From positions 62,001-126,000 of the forward strand of contig CAZWMD010000005.1 of NCBI GenBank assembly GCA_964634815.1: a stretch of 64,000 nucleotides of DNA, given 5' to 3'. Below are positions 24,103 to 32,720 of the stretch, in pieces (the stretch's first letter is position 1; the number at the start of each line of letters is the position of its first letter). The position numbers were made by a program, and so were the translations under genes. The DNA is from JALZVT01 sp964634815 (GTDB lineage Bacteria; Pseudomonadota; Gammaproteobacteria; Pseudomonadales; Azotimanducaceae). The notes under the pieces were generated by a model. That model searched no databases. It saw nothing but the letters and a program-made list of their open reading frames with translations, and was not told the origin of the DNA.

Positions 24103-25315
24103 ACGACTAGCGCTCACTGCCTCGTTAGCGCTACTGCTTGGCTTTACCGGCAACATCGCTTACGCGGCTACCGCCGAGCCCGGGTCTCTGGAGTCTCCGC
24201 AAATGACACCGGAAGGCACCACCAAAGGCGCACCTTTGCGAATCGGCGCCACGGTTTCTGATACTGGAGAGCTGGCTGATCTCGGAACCCAGGTCAGACG
24301 CGGCCTCATCATGTGGCAGGCTGGCATCAATGAGCGCGGCGGGTTACTGGGTAGAGCGGTTGAGTTAGAACTGCATGACGACGGCTCAAGTGCCCAACAG
24401 GCTGTACAACACTACCGCGCAATGCGTGACTCCGGCATTTCGCTGTTTATCAGCCCTTATTCTTCAGAGATGACGCTGGCTGTTCGGAACGACGTTGGCC
24501 GTGCAGACATTGCGATGATTTCTATCGCCTCAGCTCCAGAAATCTGGGCGACTGAAGATACAAGAATATTCGGTGCCTACACGCCGGCCAACCACAACAT
24601 GGATCCCTTCATGCATATGGTTGCCAAACGCGGCCTGTCTACGGTTGCGCTTGCCTATCAGGCATCAAAGTTCCCGACTGCCGTTGCCGAGGGTGTGCGG
24701 ACCAAAGCCGCTGAGTTGAATCTGAAGATTGTGCTCGATCAGAGCTACCCGGAAGGTACCAGGGACTTTGGTCCACTCAGTGAAGCTATTCGTCAAAGCT
24801 CACCCGACGCAATCATTGTTGGGTCTTACCTTCAAGACGCCATAGACTTCACCAAAGCGGCTCACAAACAAGGGGTGAAAACAAAGCTCATCGCGTTCAG
24901 CGGTGGCCCCGCACTGCGGCAGTATGGCAATGCGGTTGGTAGCTCGATTGCCGAGGGCGTGATCTCAACGGTTCAGTGGCTGCGCAGCGTACGCATGCCA
25001 GGATCATTTGACTTTGGGTTCCGCTACCGCAGTCAGTTTGGTATTTACCCAAGCTACGATGCAGCTGGTGGCTACGCGGCTGGACAAATACTGGAGGCAG
25101 CGATGCGACTCGCAAAATCCGCAGAACCGGCTGCAGTCCGCGCAAAGCTCGCTACTATGAAATTCCGTTCGATACTTGGTCACTACCGGGTCGATGAGCG
25201 GGGTATGCAGAATGCCAAACCCACCTACCTGGTACAGTGGCAAGACAATCACATTAGCCTGGTTTATCCACCACAGCTTGCCCGCTGGCAAGTGGTCTAC
25301 CCGCTGCCCTGGTAA
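24092..25315 (+). CDS. ABC transporter substrate-binding protein, Leu/Ile/Val type
   Basis: Periplasmic binding protein of the branched-chain amino acid/amide (HAAT) type, 407 residues. It has a signal peptide (RRLALTASLALLLGFTGNIAYA), the two-lobe type I fold, and LRIGATVSDTGELADLGTQV then GGLLGRAVELELHDDGSS at the ligand cleft. The TTG start at 24092 overlaps mlaA by 11 bases. There is no permease or ATPase gene nearby, so it is an orphan binding protein. Co-translation with mlaA suggests it may bind a lipid head group or a hydrolysis product rather than an amino acid. The role is inferred from context only. Confidence 0.85.
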   Translation: MLNRRLALTASLALLLGFTGNIAYAATAEPGSLESPQMTPEGTTKGAPLRIGATVSDTGELADLGTQVRRGLIMWQAGINERGGLLGRAVELELHDDGSSAQQAVQHYRAMRDSGISLFISPYSSEMTLAVRNDVGRADIAMISIASAPEIWATEDTRIFGAYTPANHNMDPFMHMVAKRGLSTVALAYQASKFPTAVAEGVRTKAAELNLKIVLDQSYPEGTRDFGPLSEAIRQSSPDAIIVGSYLQDAIDFTKAAHKQGVKTKLIAFSGGPALRQYGNAVGSSIAEGVISTVQWLRSVRMPGSFDFGFRYRSQFGIYPSYDAAGGYAAGQILEAAMRLAKSAEPAAVRAKLATMKFRSILGHYRVDERGMQNAKPTYLVQWQDNHISLVYPPQLARWQVVYPLPW

Positions 25316-25422
25316 TGGCCGGGCAATGATCTGGTAATAGTTTGGTGTTTTGACCCGATGCAGTTCGAAAAAGTTAAAAGTGGAATAACTGTGAACTGGT
25401 TCCACGCCCGGAAGAGTCTGCC

Positions 25423-25674
25423 GTGAATAATGAAACCATGGACAAGACATCTATACGCGACAAGATTCGCAAAGAAGACCAACTGAATCCGGCTGCATCG
25501 ACGCAGCCATCGATGCAGGCACGCCAGTTTACTCGAGTATCCTCACGGATATTCTGCATGGACGGAGAATGGTTTTTCCAAACCAGAGATAACGATCATG
25601 GGCCATTCACCCGGCGCGAAGCTTGCGAACAGGCGCTGGAGCGGTTTGTCAGCGAGAAGCTGCTCACCGCCTGA
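25423..25674 (+). CDS. Small conserved protein of unknown function (DUF6316-like)
   Basis: An 83-residue protein starting with GTG at 25423 (an in-frame ATG at 25438 is the alternative). Its C-terminal half, WFFQTRDNDHGPFTRREACEQ followed by a helix, resembles a small gammaproteobacterial family I recall as DUF6316, with a W-F-x-T-R...GPF beta hairpin. No membrane segment or metal motif is visible. It lies alone between the binding-protein gene and the thiolase. Confidence 0.6.
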   Translation: MNNETMDKTSIRDKIRKEDQLNPAASTQPSMQARQFTRVSSRIFCMDGEWFFQTRDNDHGPFTRREACEQALERFVSEKLLTA

Positions 25675-25762
25675 TTGTCCGAAAATAGCCTGACTTAACG
25701 CAAAGGCCATAGTCACGCTATCATGGTGATCGAACCAGAGATCTATCGGAGTTCCGAACGCC

Positions 25763-26980
25763 ATGTCTACCCCCTCTCAGTCAACTACAAATAACTACGC
25801 CTCCGAAGCGATTGCCATTGTGGCCGCCCGCCGGACCCCCATGGGCTCCTTTCAGGGGGAATTAAGTTCTCTGTCGGCAGCAGATCTGGGAGGCGCCGCC
25901 ATCAAAGCCTGTATCGAAGACAGTGGCGTAAAGCCTGAAGAGATTGACGACGTGTTCATGGGCTGTGTACTCACCGCAGGTCAAGGCCAGGCGCCAGCCA
26001 GGCAGGCCGCTTTTGCCGGCGGTTTGCCCGAACATATCCCAGCGACCACGCTGAACAAGATGTGCGGTTCGGGCATGCGCACCGTAATGGCCGCCGTCGA
26101 TCAACTGCGCGCGGGTAACGGCACAACCCTAATTGCCGGCGGTATGGAAAGCATGACCAACGCCCCTTATCTCATGCCCAAGCTCCGTGGCGGGGCACGT
26201 ATGGGGCATGCCGAGGCAAAAGATCATATGTTTCTTGATGGTCTGGAGGACGCCTACGAACCAGGCAAACTTATGGGTTCGTTTGCAGAAGACTGTGCCG
26301 AGAAATATCAGTTCTCGCGAGAATCCCAGGACGAATACGCTTTACGGTCACTGGCCCGCGCATCCAGTGCTTCCGAAAATGGCAGCTTCGACAACGAAAT
26401 CGTGCCGCTGAAAATCAAAACGCGCGCCGGAGAGACCCAGATCAGCGTGGATGAGCAGCCAGGTAACGCACGACCAGACAAGATTCCTACCTTGCGCCCG
26501 GCATTTCGCGACAACGGCACCGTCACCGCCGCCAACGCTTCCTCAATCTCTGATGGTGCAGCCGCTCTTGTGCTCATGCGTGAGAGTGACGCCATTGCCC
26601 AAGGTCGTGACATTCTGGCATTGATTCGCGGCCATAAGAGCCATGCTCAAGCTCCCGGCTGGTTTACAACAGCTCCTGTTGGCGCCATAAACAAATTACT
26701 GGATTCACTAGACTGGTCGGTCAGCGATGTAGATCTGTGGGAGATAAACGAGGCGTTTGCCGTTGTGCCTATGGCGGCTATGACCGAACTGAATATTCCT
26801 GCAGATAAAGTCAACATTAATGGCGGCGCCTGTGCCCTTGGCCATCCTATTGGCGCATCGGGTGCCCGCATTATTGTCACCCTGCTCAACGCTCTGGCGA
26901 AGAATGGCGGCAAACGCGGTATCGCTTCCCTGTGCATTGGTGGCGGAGAAGGTACAGCGGTTGCAATCGAGCTGGCTTAA
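25763..26980 (+). CDS. Acetyl-CoA C-acetyltransferase (thiolase)
   Basis: Biosynthetic-type thiolase that condenses or cleaves acetoacetyl-CoA. The 405 residues include the nucleophilic Cys101 (NKMCGSGMR), His361 in GHPIGASGAR and Cys391 in CIGGGEG, the complete catalytic set. A candidate promoter lies just upstream (TTAACG at 25695, 18-bp spacer, TATCAT at 25719). It stands alone on its strand; no reductase or synthase for polyhydroxybutyrate is adjacent. An AtoB/PhaA-like role is likely, but which pathway it serves is open. Confidence 0.95.
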   Translation: MSTPSQSTTNNYASEAIAIVAARRTPMGSFQGELSSLSAADLGGAAIKACIEDSGVKPEEIDDVFMGCVLTAGQGQAPARQAAFAGGLPEHIPATTLNKMCGSGMRTVMAAVDQLRAGNGTTLIAGGMESMTNAPYLMPKLRGGARMGHAEAKDHMFLDGLEDAYEPGKLMGSFAEDCAEKYQFSRESQDEYALRSLARASSASENGSFDNEIVPLKIKTRAGETQISVDEQPGNARPDKIPTLRPAFRDNGTVTAANASSISDGAAALVLMRESDAIAQGRDILALIRGHKSHAQAPGWFTTAPVGAINKLLDSLDWSVSDVDLWEINEAFAVVPMAAMTELNIPADKVNINGGACALGHPIGASGARIIVTLLNALAKNGGKRGIASLCIGGGEGTAVAIELA

Positions 26981-26988
26981 GCCAGCTC
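26969..26988. terminator. Bidirectional hairpin at the thiolase/kinase junction
   Basis: A perfect 8-bp inverted repeat (GAGCTGGC-TTAA-GCCAGCTC) that includes the thiolase stop codon and the last bases of the convergent kinase gene. It could terminate both transcripts; no long U-run is seen on either strand. Confidence 0.45.
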
Positions 26989-28414
26989 AATCCGATTTGC
27001 GATCCGGTTCTATCGACTCACTCGCTGATCCGGCCATATCATTTTTTTCAACCAGTGCTATGGGCGAATCAACCTGTGGCAAGGTCACCATGACTATGGT
27101 TTGACCGAGCTGGGTCCGCGCTTCGATTGTGCCGCCGTGATGCTCAATAATTTTGTGCGATACATAAAGCCCTAGACCCAAACTGGTTTTGGGACGAGTC
27201 GACTCAAAAGGCGCAAAAATATCTCGACCTCTGGGCAGCGGTTCCCCTCGATTATGGACAGTGAAATACACTGAGTTGGCAATGCTCTTCACTTCGATAC
27301 GAACAAAGGCTTCTTCGGAGGAGTATTCGAGTGCGTTGTTTAAAAGATGATCAAAAACCTGCAACAACCTGACCTCGCTACCGCTCACCCACAAGTCAGG
27401 ATCAATGGCGAGTTCCAGCGGGTTCACTTCTGCGAGGTCTCTGGAGCGCTCCAGCACTCGGTTCGTCACCATACGACTAAAGTTGACGAGATGTATTTGA
27501 TCGGCCTGTAAAACAGCTTCCAGAGTGCTGGCCTCACCAACAGAATCACAAAGATCAGATAGAGCGGCTACAGAGCGAAGCGCCCGACGTACCAGCTGGT
27601 CGCGCTCTTGATCGGAGTCCTGCTGTAAATATTCGAGATTGGACTGCAATATGAACACATGGTTACGTAACTCGTGTTCCAAATACCTTGAGAGATTGCG
27701 CAACCAGTTGATCTGATTGGTCTGTTGACGCTCTGTTTCGTCTCGCAGCGAGTCAACCTCGACATTCGCAGCAAACAGCTGGCGCTGAGATTGTTCCCGT
27801 AGATAGGCAAACAGAAGGGCAATAAATGAAATGCTCTGCGAAGCCATTTCGTAATTCGCCGAATCAGTTCCGCCACCGCCGAACTGGCGAATAGCAATCG
27901 TCATTAGCACCGCAAGACCGACAACCGGCAACACCAGATAACGGAACGGCTGGAACAGCAATACCGTCGTGAAAAGAATGTACTGCAAATAGGCCATGCT
28001 TGTGTTGGTGGCCGTTTCCGCCCCCAGCACGGGCAACATCGCAATCTGGCTCAATGTCGCCAAAACCGCAACGCCGACAATAACCGGCCGAAGGTAGTCG
28101 CGCAGACTGAAAGTAGCGATTAGGCAAATCACGATCAGCGGCATCACAAACAACAACCGGACCTGATTCACAATGGGGTTGGTTTCAAGAAGGTACGGCT
28201 CAAATATTGCAAACATCAGCAGCACGACAGCGCCAGAAATCAAGCCGATCCGGGTCTTGCCAATGTCGTTCTCGAAATAGCTTTGTGCGTACGCGAGCTC
28301 AAGCTCCTTGCTACGATACTTCAAATCCCAAAAACGAAGGCGCTTGTCCAGAGGCTCCCTTGCGCGCGTAGTATCTTCATCACCCGCGCTGATGTGAATC
28401 GAATCGTCGCTCAA
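26987..28414 (-). CDS. Orphan membrane sensor histidine kinase
   Basis: A 475-residue kinase. A cytoplasmic N-terminus is followed by five or six closely spaced membrane helices (about residues 55-215) with almost no periplasmic loop, so it probably senses a signal inside the membrane. A short coiled linker leads to the phospho-acceptor box (YLEHELRNHV) and a HATPase domain with NNALEYS, GLGLYVSHKIIEHHGG and GQTIVMVTLP. No response-regulator gene is adjacent. Its ATG overlaps the stop of a four-helix membrane protein gene upstream (4 bases), so the two are co-expressed and may form one sensor. Confidence 0.9.
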   Translation of the reverse strand: MSDDSIHISAGDEDTTRAREPLDKRLRFWDLKYRSKELELAYAQSYFENDIGKTRIGLISGAVVLLMFAIFEPYLLETNPIVNQVRLLFVMPLIVICLIATFSLRDYLRPVIVGVAVLATLSQIAMLPVLGAETATNTSMAYLQYILFTTVLLFQPFRYLVLPVVGLAVLMTIAIRQFGGGGTDSANYEMASQSISFIALLFAYLREQSQRQLFAANVEVDSLRDETERQQTNQINWLRNLSRYLEHELRNHVFILQSNLEYLQQDSDQERDQLVRRALRSVAALSDLCDSVGEASTLEAVLQADQIHLVNFSRMVTNRVLERSRDLAEVNPLELAIDPDLWVSGSEVRLLQVFDHLLNNALEYSSEEAFVRIEVKSIANSVYFTVHNRGEPLPRGRDIFAPFESTRPKTSLGLGLYVSHKIIEHHGGTIEARTQLGQTIVMVTLPQVDSPIALVEKNDMAGSASESIEPDRKSD

Positions 28415-28926
28415 GCTGTGGCCCCAGGGGGTCCGGACCGATCCGGGTGCAAGAGTAGGTAGCCGACACCGCCACAGGCTCCCGCAAACGCCTGACCAAG
28501 CAAGCCAGTCAGCTCGCGGCTCGCGGCGATTGAGTTGATCTCAAAAACAAAATTCAACAGAAGATGTAGTCCAACCATACCCAGCGCGCCGGCAATAACA
28601 AATCCCGCGGGACGCAGACCACCGATCCGGCGTACCACAAAACCCGCGACGGCAAAGGCAATCAGTAACATGACAGAAATTGCCAATGGATAGATTGGTG
28701 GAGCCAACATGCCCAGAATATCTTGCAGAGTCCAGGAAACTCGCTGCGAAAGCCCAACCGCGGCGCCAGACATTGATTCAAAATGGCCAATAACGTGTGC
28801 AGTGGCAGCAACCACACCCAGGCTATAGGTGATGATCACCGCCCCTATGTAACCCAAAAAAGTTTGCAGCACCGACGACTCCCTCTTCTTAGCACCCGTT
28901 TTATTCGCTTTAACTGTCGCTTTCAC
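28411..28926 (-). CDS. Unknown four-helix membrane protein
   Basis: A 171-residue protein I do not recognise. A basic N-terminus (about 17 residues, Lys-rich) precedes four predicted membrane helices (near residues 22-45, 75-97, 105-125 and 140-160) joined by short loops. No catalytic motif is visible. The stop overlaps the kinase start by 4 bases, so it is likely an accessory or regulatory partner of that kinase. Divergent from the sugar dehydrogenase gene. Confidence 0.7.
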   Translation of the reverse strand: MKATVKANKTGAKKRESSVLQTFLGYIGAVIITYSLGVVAATAHVIGHFESMSGAAVGLSQRVSWTLQDILGMLAPPIYPLAISVMLLIAFAVAGFVVRRIGGLRPAGFVIAGALGMVGLHLLLNFVFEINSIAASRELTGLLGQAFAGACGGVGYLLLHPDRSGPPGATA

Positions 28927-28976
28927 TAACTCTAGCTTTTACAGTCGCAGGACCAGAATTGTACACGAGCAGGTTG

Positions 28977-30143
28977 ATGCTAAATCCCAAAATCATGTCC
29001 GCAGCGTGCCTTACCGGGCTGCTTGCCGCTCTGAGTGCACTCAGCACAGCCGACTCCGCCCGCGCTGAGGCCGCAAGAGCCTTCGAAGTGCAACCCGAAA
29101 CCGGCTACCAGGTAGAAACCCTGGCAAGTGGGCTGAACTTTCCCTGGTGTGTCGCGTTCCTGCCTGACAACCGATTGCTGGTCACCCAACGCTCAGGCGA
29201 GTTGCGCTATATCGACTCAAACGGTGTGGTAAGCGCCCCCATCAGTGGCGCCCCTAAACCTTACGTTCGTAGCCAGGGTGGGCTATTTGATGTGTTGTTG
29301 GCAGAGGATTTTGCTGAAACAGGCACAGTTTACCTGTCGCTGGCCGCCGGCACTCCAAAAAGCAACGCCACTCAGGTGGTTCGGGCTCAGCTAAACGATA
29401 TGACACTGGAAAACAGCCAGGTCATTTTTGAAGTTGACTACAAAAAAGATACCCCTGTGCACTACGGCGGACGTATGGCCTGGGATTCAACCGGGCACCT
29501 ATTGTTAACTACCGGCGATGGCTTCAATTTCCGCGAGGATGCCCAGGACCCCGCCAACCAGCTTGGCAAGGTGTTGCGCATGACAGCGGGCGGCGAAGTC
29601 CCCAAAGATGGCGTGCAAAGCGGCATTGGCGCACTACAAAACGCAGATCCCTACGTTTACAGCTACGGTCATCGCAACCCCCAGGGACTGGCAGTAGACC
29701 GGGCAACCGGTAAGGTCTATGAACAGGAACATGGCCCTCGCGGGGGCGATGAGATCAATCTGCTGGCCCCGGGCAATAACTACGGCTGGCCAATGGTAAG
29801 CCATGGGGTCGACTACTCAGGTGCACTGATCTCGCCCTTCGAGGAGTATCCGGGCATCACCAAACCACTACTGCACTGGACCCCCTCCATCGCTGCAAGC
29901 GGACTCGCGGTCTATCGGGGTGAGGCATTCGCAGAATGGAACGGCGACCTGCTGGCGGGCGGACTGGTGGAGAAGACTGTCCGCCGCATCAACATCGAAA
30001 ACGACATTGTGGTGGGACAAACTATCTTGCTGCGTGAACTCGACGAGCGCATACGTGATGTCCGGGTCGGACCCGACGGGCTCATCTATGTGCTGACAGA
30101 TAGCCCCGAGGGAAAGTTGCTGCGACTCAGCCCGACAGGTTAA
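28977..30143 (+). CDS. PQQ-dependent sugar dehydrogenase (aldose/YliI type)
   Basis: Soluble periplasmic beta-propeller dehydrogenase. About 388 residues begin with a signal peptide (IMSAACLTGLLAALSALS...ARA), and the six-bladed propeller carries family motifs PWCVAFLPDNRLLVTQRSG, HYGGRMAWDSTGHLLLTTGD, YGHRNPQGLAVD and EQEHGPRGGDEINLL. The ATG at 28977 has an AGCAGG ribosome-binding site and is preferred over a TTG at 28959. No PQQ-synthesis genes are in this window. It overlaps the convergent folE2 stop by 4 bases. Confidence 0.92.
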   Translation: MLNPKIMSAACLTGLLAALSALSTADSARAEAARAFEVQPETGYQVETLASGLNFPWCVAFLPDNRLLVTQRSGELRYIDSNGVVSAPISGAPKPYVRSQGGLFDVLLAEDFAETGTVYLSLAAGTPKSNATQVVRAQLNDMTLENSQVIFEVDYKKDTPVHYGGRMAWDSTGHLLLTTGDGFNFREDAQDPANQLGKVLRMTAGGEVPKDGVQSGIGALQNADPYVYSYGHRNPQGLAVDRATGKVYEQEHGPRGGDEINLLAPGNNYGWPMVSHGVDYSGALISPFEEYPGITKPLLHWTPSIAASGLAVYRGEAFAEWNGDLLAGGLVEKTVRRINIENDIVVGQTILLRELDERIRDVRVGPDGLIYVLTDSPEGKLLRLSPTG

Positions 30144-31129
30144 TCCGGAGAGGCCTCGAAACCACCTTCAACGCCTTTTATGAACACGCCCACGGCATCG
30201 TGGGCATGCAGACTTTCATGGTGCTCAACCCGCACCCAAAAATCGGTCAGGTTTTCGTTGTCTCGCAACGCCTGCTTCAGGCGACGCCCGGCATCCTCAA
30301 TGAACATCAAATTCTGGCCGTTCAGACGAGCAAACTCTTGCTCATCTTCTCGCTTGACCGCAGTTTGAACCGGAGTTTTCAAGCAGTCCTCTACGGCATC
30401 AATGAGTGCAGTGATTGGGAACTCCGTGAGGTCATCCTTCAACTGAACCCTGAGTTGCGCAACGCTGCGTTGCGAATGAGGGGTAGCAACAATACCCTGC
30501 TCGGTACCGAGCCAGGCCTTAACTTCGCTCGCCTTTACAGATCCGTTTGATCCGAAGTCGCTGTCGAACTGCTCCTGAATCAATTGCCGCGCGAGCGCTG
30601 CAGAGCAAGGACAGGTGGAGGAATAGTTAACGTCGAGGCGCAGTTCAATGCGAATTTCGCCGTCTATCAAAGAGCCCCGCAAGGTCACCGGATAGGCATT
30701 CCAACCGGAGTTATCACTTATCAGCGCTTGTCGCCTGAGGTAATAATCAAAATCAAAGTCCACATAAACCCGCTGACTCAAACCTCGATGGGACTCAAGT
30801 AAAGAGCCCAGCAGCAGCTTCAGACCAGCAACGGTCAGTGGCCGAGTTTCTGCGTGCTCATCGAGAATAAGATACAGGCGCGACATATGAATGCCTTTCG
30901 CCTCAGGGTCGCCCAGGTCAACGTATACCTGGACCTTGCTGTGAACCTGATGGGTTTTACCACCATCACGAACCAGAAGAGGCTGGCGGACGTTAGCCAT
31001 CCCCACCCAGTCGAGGGTATCTTGCAGATCCTGCACTTTGCCCTGTTGCACATCGGGCATTTCGCTAAACGTAGCAAGCGCGGGGCGCTTTGCGCTGGTT
31101 GCTGAACTCGGTAGTTTTCCGCTAGACAT
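30140..31129 (-). CDS. folE2: GTP cyclohydrolase FolE2
   Basis: Type IB GTP cyclohydrolase, which converts GTP to dihydroneopterin triphosphate for folate (and in some bacteria queuosine) synthesis. It is not strictly zinc dependent, unlike FolE. The 329-residue protein shows the COG1469 features VQDLQDTLDWVGMANVRQPL near the N-terminus and the catalytic Cys region SSTCPCSAALARQL. In many bacteria FolE2 is induced under zinc limitation by Zur, but I see no clear Zur box upstream. It lies downstream of the Trm112 gene on the same strand. Confidence 0.94.
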   Translation of the reverse strand: MSSGKLPSSATSAKRPALATFSEMPDVQQGKVQDLQDTLDWVGMANVRQPLLVRDGGKTHQVHSKVQVYVDLGDPEAKGIHMSRLYLILDEHAETRPLTVAGLKLLLGSLLESHRGLSQRVYVDFDFDYYLRRQALISDNSGWNAYPVTLRGSLIDGEIRIELRLDVNYSSTCPCSAALARQLIQEQFDSDFGSNGSVKASEVKAWLGTEQGIVATPHSQRSVAQLRVQLKDDLTEFPITALIDAVEDCLKTPVQTAVKREDEQEFARLNGQNLMFIEDAGRRLKQALRDNENLTDFWVRVEHHESLHAHDAVGVFIKGVEGGFEASPD

Positions 31130-31162
31130 CGTGGTTCCCTAACCTCTCGGCCAACCATTCTA

Positions 31163-31351
31163 TCAGTCCAGCATGCCCTTTTCTTCTGAAGTGAGCACCC
31201 GGGCCTGATCCTCAAGCATTACCGGCATCTGGTCCCGAATAGGGTAAGCCAGCCCCGAGCCCCTGCACCAGAGCTCCTGTTCAGCCTCGCGATAGACAAG
31301 AGAAGTCTTTGTTACAGGGCAAACCAGCACATCCAGAAGTCGAGTATCCAT
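31163..31351 (-). CDS. Trm112-family protein (YcaR-like)
   Basis: A 62-residue protein starting MDTRLLDVLVCPVTKTSLVY, the Trm112/YcaR signature, ending PIRDQMPVMLEDQARVL. Eukaryotic and archaeal Trm112 activates tRNA, rRNA and release-factor methyltransferases; bacterial members are assumed to do similar work. Only one of the usual cysteine pair motifs is fully visible (CPVT; later C in LWCRG). It sits between folE2 and purA on the same strand with short gaps. Confidence 0.92.
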   Translation of the reverse strand: MDTRLLDVLVCPVTKTSLVYREAEQELWCRGSGLAYPIRDQMPVMLEDQARVLTSEEKGMLD

Positions 31352-31376
31352 ATACAGTTACCTGTCTAAATCTAGC

Positions 31377-32675
31377 CTAAGGCCCGGAAAACGGGTCTTG
31401 CAAAACAATTGTTTCAGAGCGATCGGGACCAGTGGAAATGATATCCACGGGCGCCCCAACCCCCTCTTCAATACGCTCAAGATAGCGCCGCGCAGCCGTT
31501 GGCAGGTCTTCCAGACGTTTCACCCCGACTGTATTGCTCTTCCAGCCAGGAATATCTTCATAGACCGGCTTCAATTTTGCGTAGTTATGCGCATCAAAGC
31601 CGCTGGTCGAAAGCAACGAACTGTCATCCTCGTAGCCAACACACACCCGGATAACCTCGAGGGTATCCAACACATCCAGCTTGGTGAGGCAAAGCCCGGA
31701 GATGCTGTTAATTTCTACCGCCTGCCGCAGAGCAACCGCATCAAACCAGCCGCAACGTCTGGGTCTACCGGTTGTTGCACCAAATTCATGGCCGCGCTTG
31801 GCAAGCTCAGCCCCTACATCGTCAAACAGTTCGGTAGGAAAAGGACCCGAGCCAACTCGCGTGGAATACGCCTTGGTAATACCCAATACATAATCAAGAT
31901 AGCGTGGACCAAAGCCACTGCCAATCGATGTGCCACCGGCGGTTGTATTGGATGAGGTCACAAACGGATAGGTGCCCAAATCAACATCCAGCAGGGCGCC
32001 CTGGGCGCCCTCAAAAAGAATGTTCTCATCTGCTTCACGCAATCGATGCAGCAGCGGCCCCGTATCAGTGACCAGTGGCATTATTTCTTCACTCGCCTTC
32101 ATCACATCATCAAGAGTCTGACTAAAGTCGACGGCGTCGGTCTTGTAGTAGTTTGTGAGCATGAAGTTGTGATATTCCATCACCTCAGCCAGCTTCGCGG
32201 CAAACTCCTGGGGGTGCGCAAGATCTCCAACTCGAACGCCCCGACGTGCAGTCTTGTCTTCATAGGCGGGCCCGATGCCACGACCGGTTGTACCAATCTT
32301 GTCATTACCTCGAGCTTTTTCCCGGGCTAAATCCAGCGACACGTGATACGGCAAAATGAGCGGGCAAGCCGGCGACACACGCAATCGATCTCTGACCTGA
32401 ACACCACGCTCCTCCAAACCACGAATTTCGGCGAGTAGCGCATCTGGAGCCAGCACTACTCCGTTACCAATAAGACACTGCACATTTGGTCGCAAGATCC
32501 CCGACGGAATCAGATGCAAAACGGTTTTGTTGCCGTCAATAACCAACGTATGGCCAGCATTGTGCCCGCCTTGAAAACGCGCAACCGCTGCCACCTGTTC
32601 GGTTAGCAGATCAACTATTTTGCCTTTGCCTTCGTCACCCCACTGAGTGCCAATGACAACAACGTTTCTACCCAT
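31377..32675 (-). CDS. purA: Adenylosuccinate synthetase
   Basis: Joins IMP and aspartate using GTP, the first committed step to AMP. The 432-residue length is normal. It carries the family P-loop GTQWGDEGKGKIVDLL, the KIGTTGRGIGPAYEDK loop, and the C-terminal FDAVALRQA and WKSNTVGVKRLEDLP regions. It follows hisZ on the minus strand (45-base gap), the order I recall from Pseudomonas. Confidence 0.98.
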   Translation of the reverse strand: MGRNVVVIGTQWGDEGKGKIVDLLTEQVAAVARFQGGHNAGHTLVIDGNKTVLHLIPSGILRPNVQCLIGNGVVLAPDALLAEIRGLEERGVQVRDRLRVSPACPLILPYHVSLDLAREKARGNDKIGTTGRGIGPAYEDKTARRGVRVGDLAHPQEFAAKLAEVMEYHNFMLTNYYKTDAVDFSQTLDDVMKASEEIMPLVTDTGPLLHRLREADENILFEGAQGALLDVDLGTYPFVTSSNTTAGGTSIGSGFGPRYLDYVLGITKAYSTRVGSGPFPTELFDDVGAELAKRGHEFGATTGRPRRCGWFDAVALRQAVEINSISGLCLTKLDVLDTLEVIRVCVGYEDDSSLLSTSGFDAHNYAKLKPVYEDIPGWKSNTVGVKRLEDLPTAARRYLERIEEGVGAPVDIISTGPDRSETIVLQDPFSGP

Positions 32676-32720
32676 TATTAGTTTCCAAAAAGATCAATCC
32701 GATCCAAAGTAGCCTGTCCG

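Noticed and set aside
31142..31165. Sequence resembling the tRNA-Leu 3' end (CCTCT, CGGC, ACCATTC) as an att site for the 25-kb block
   Set aside because: The match is broken by gaps and no integrase is present, so it is likely chance.
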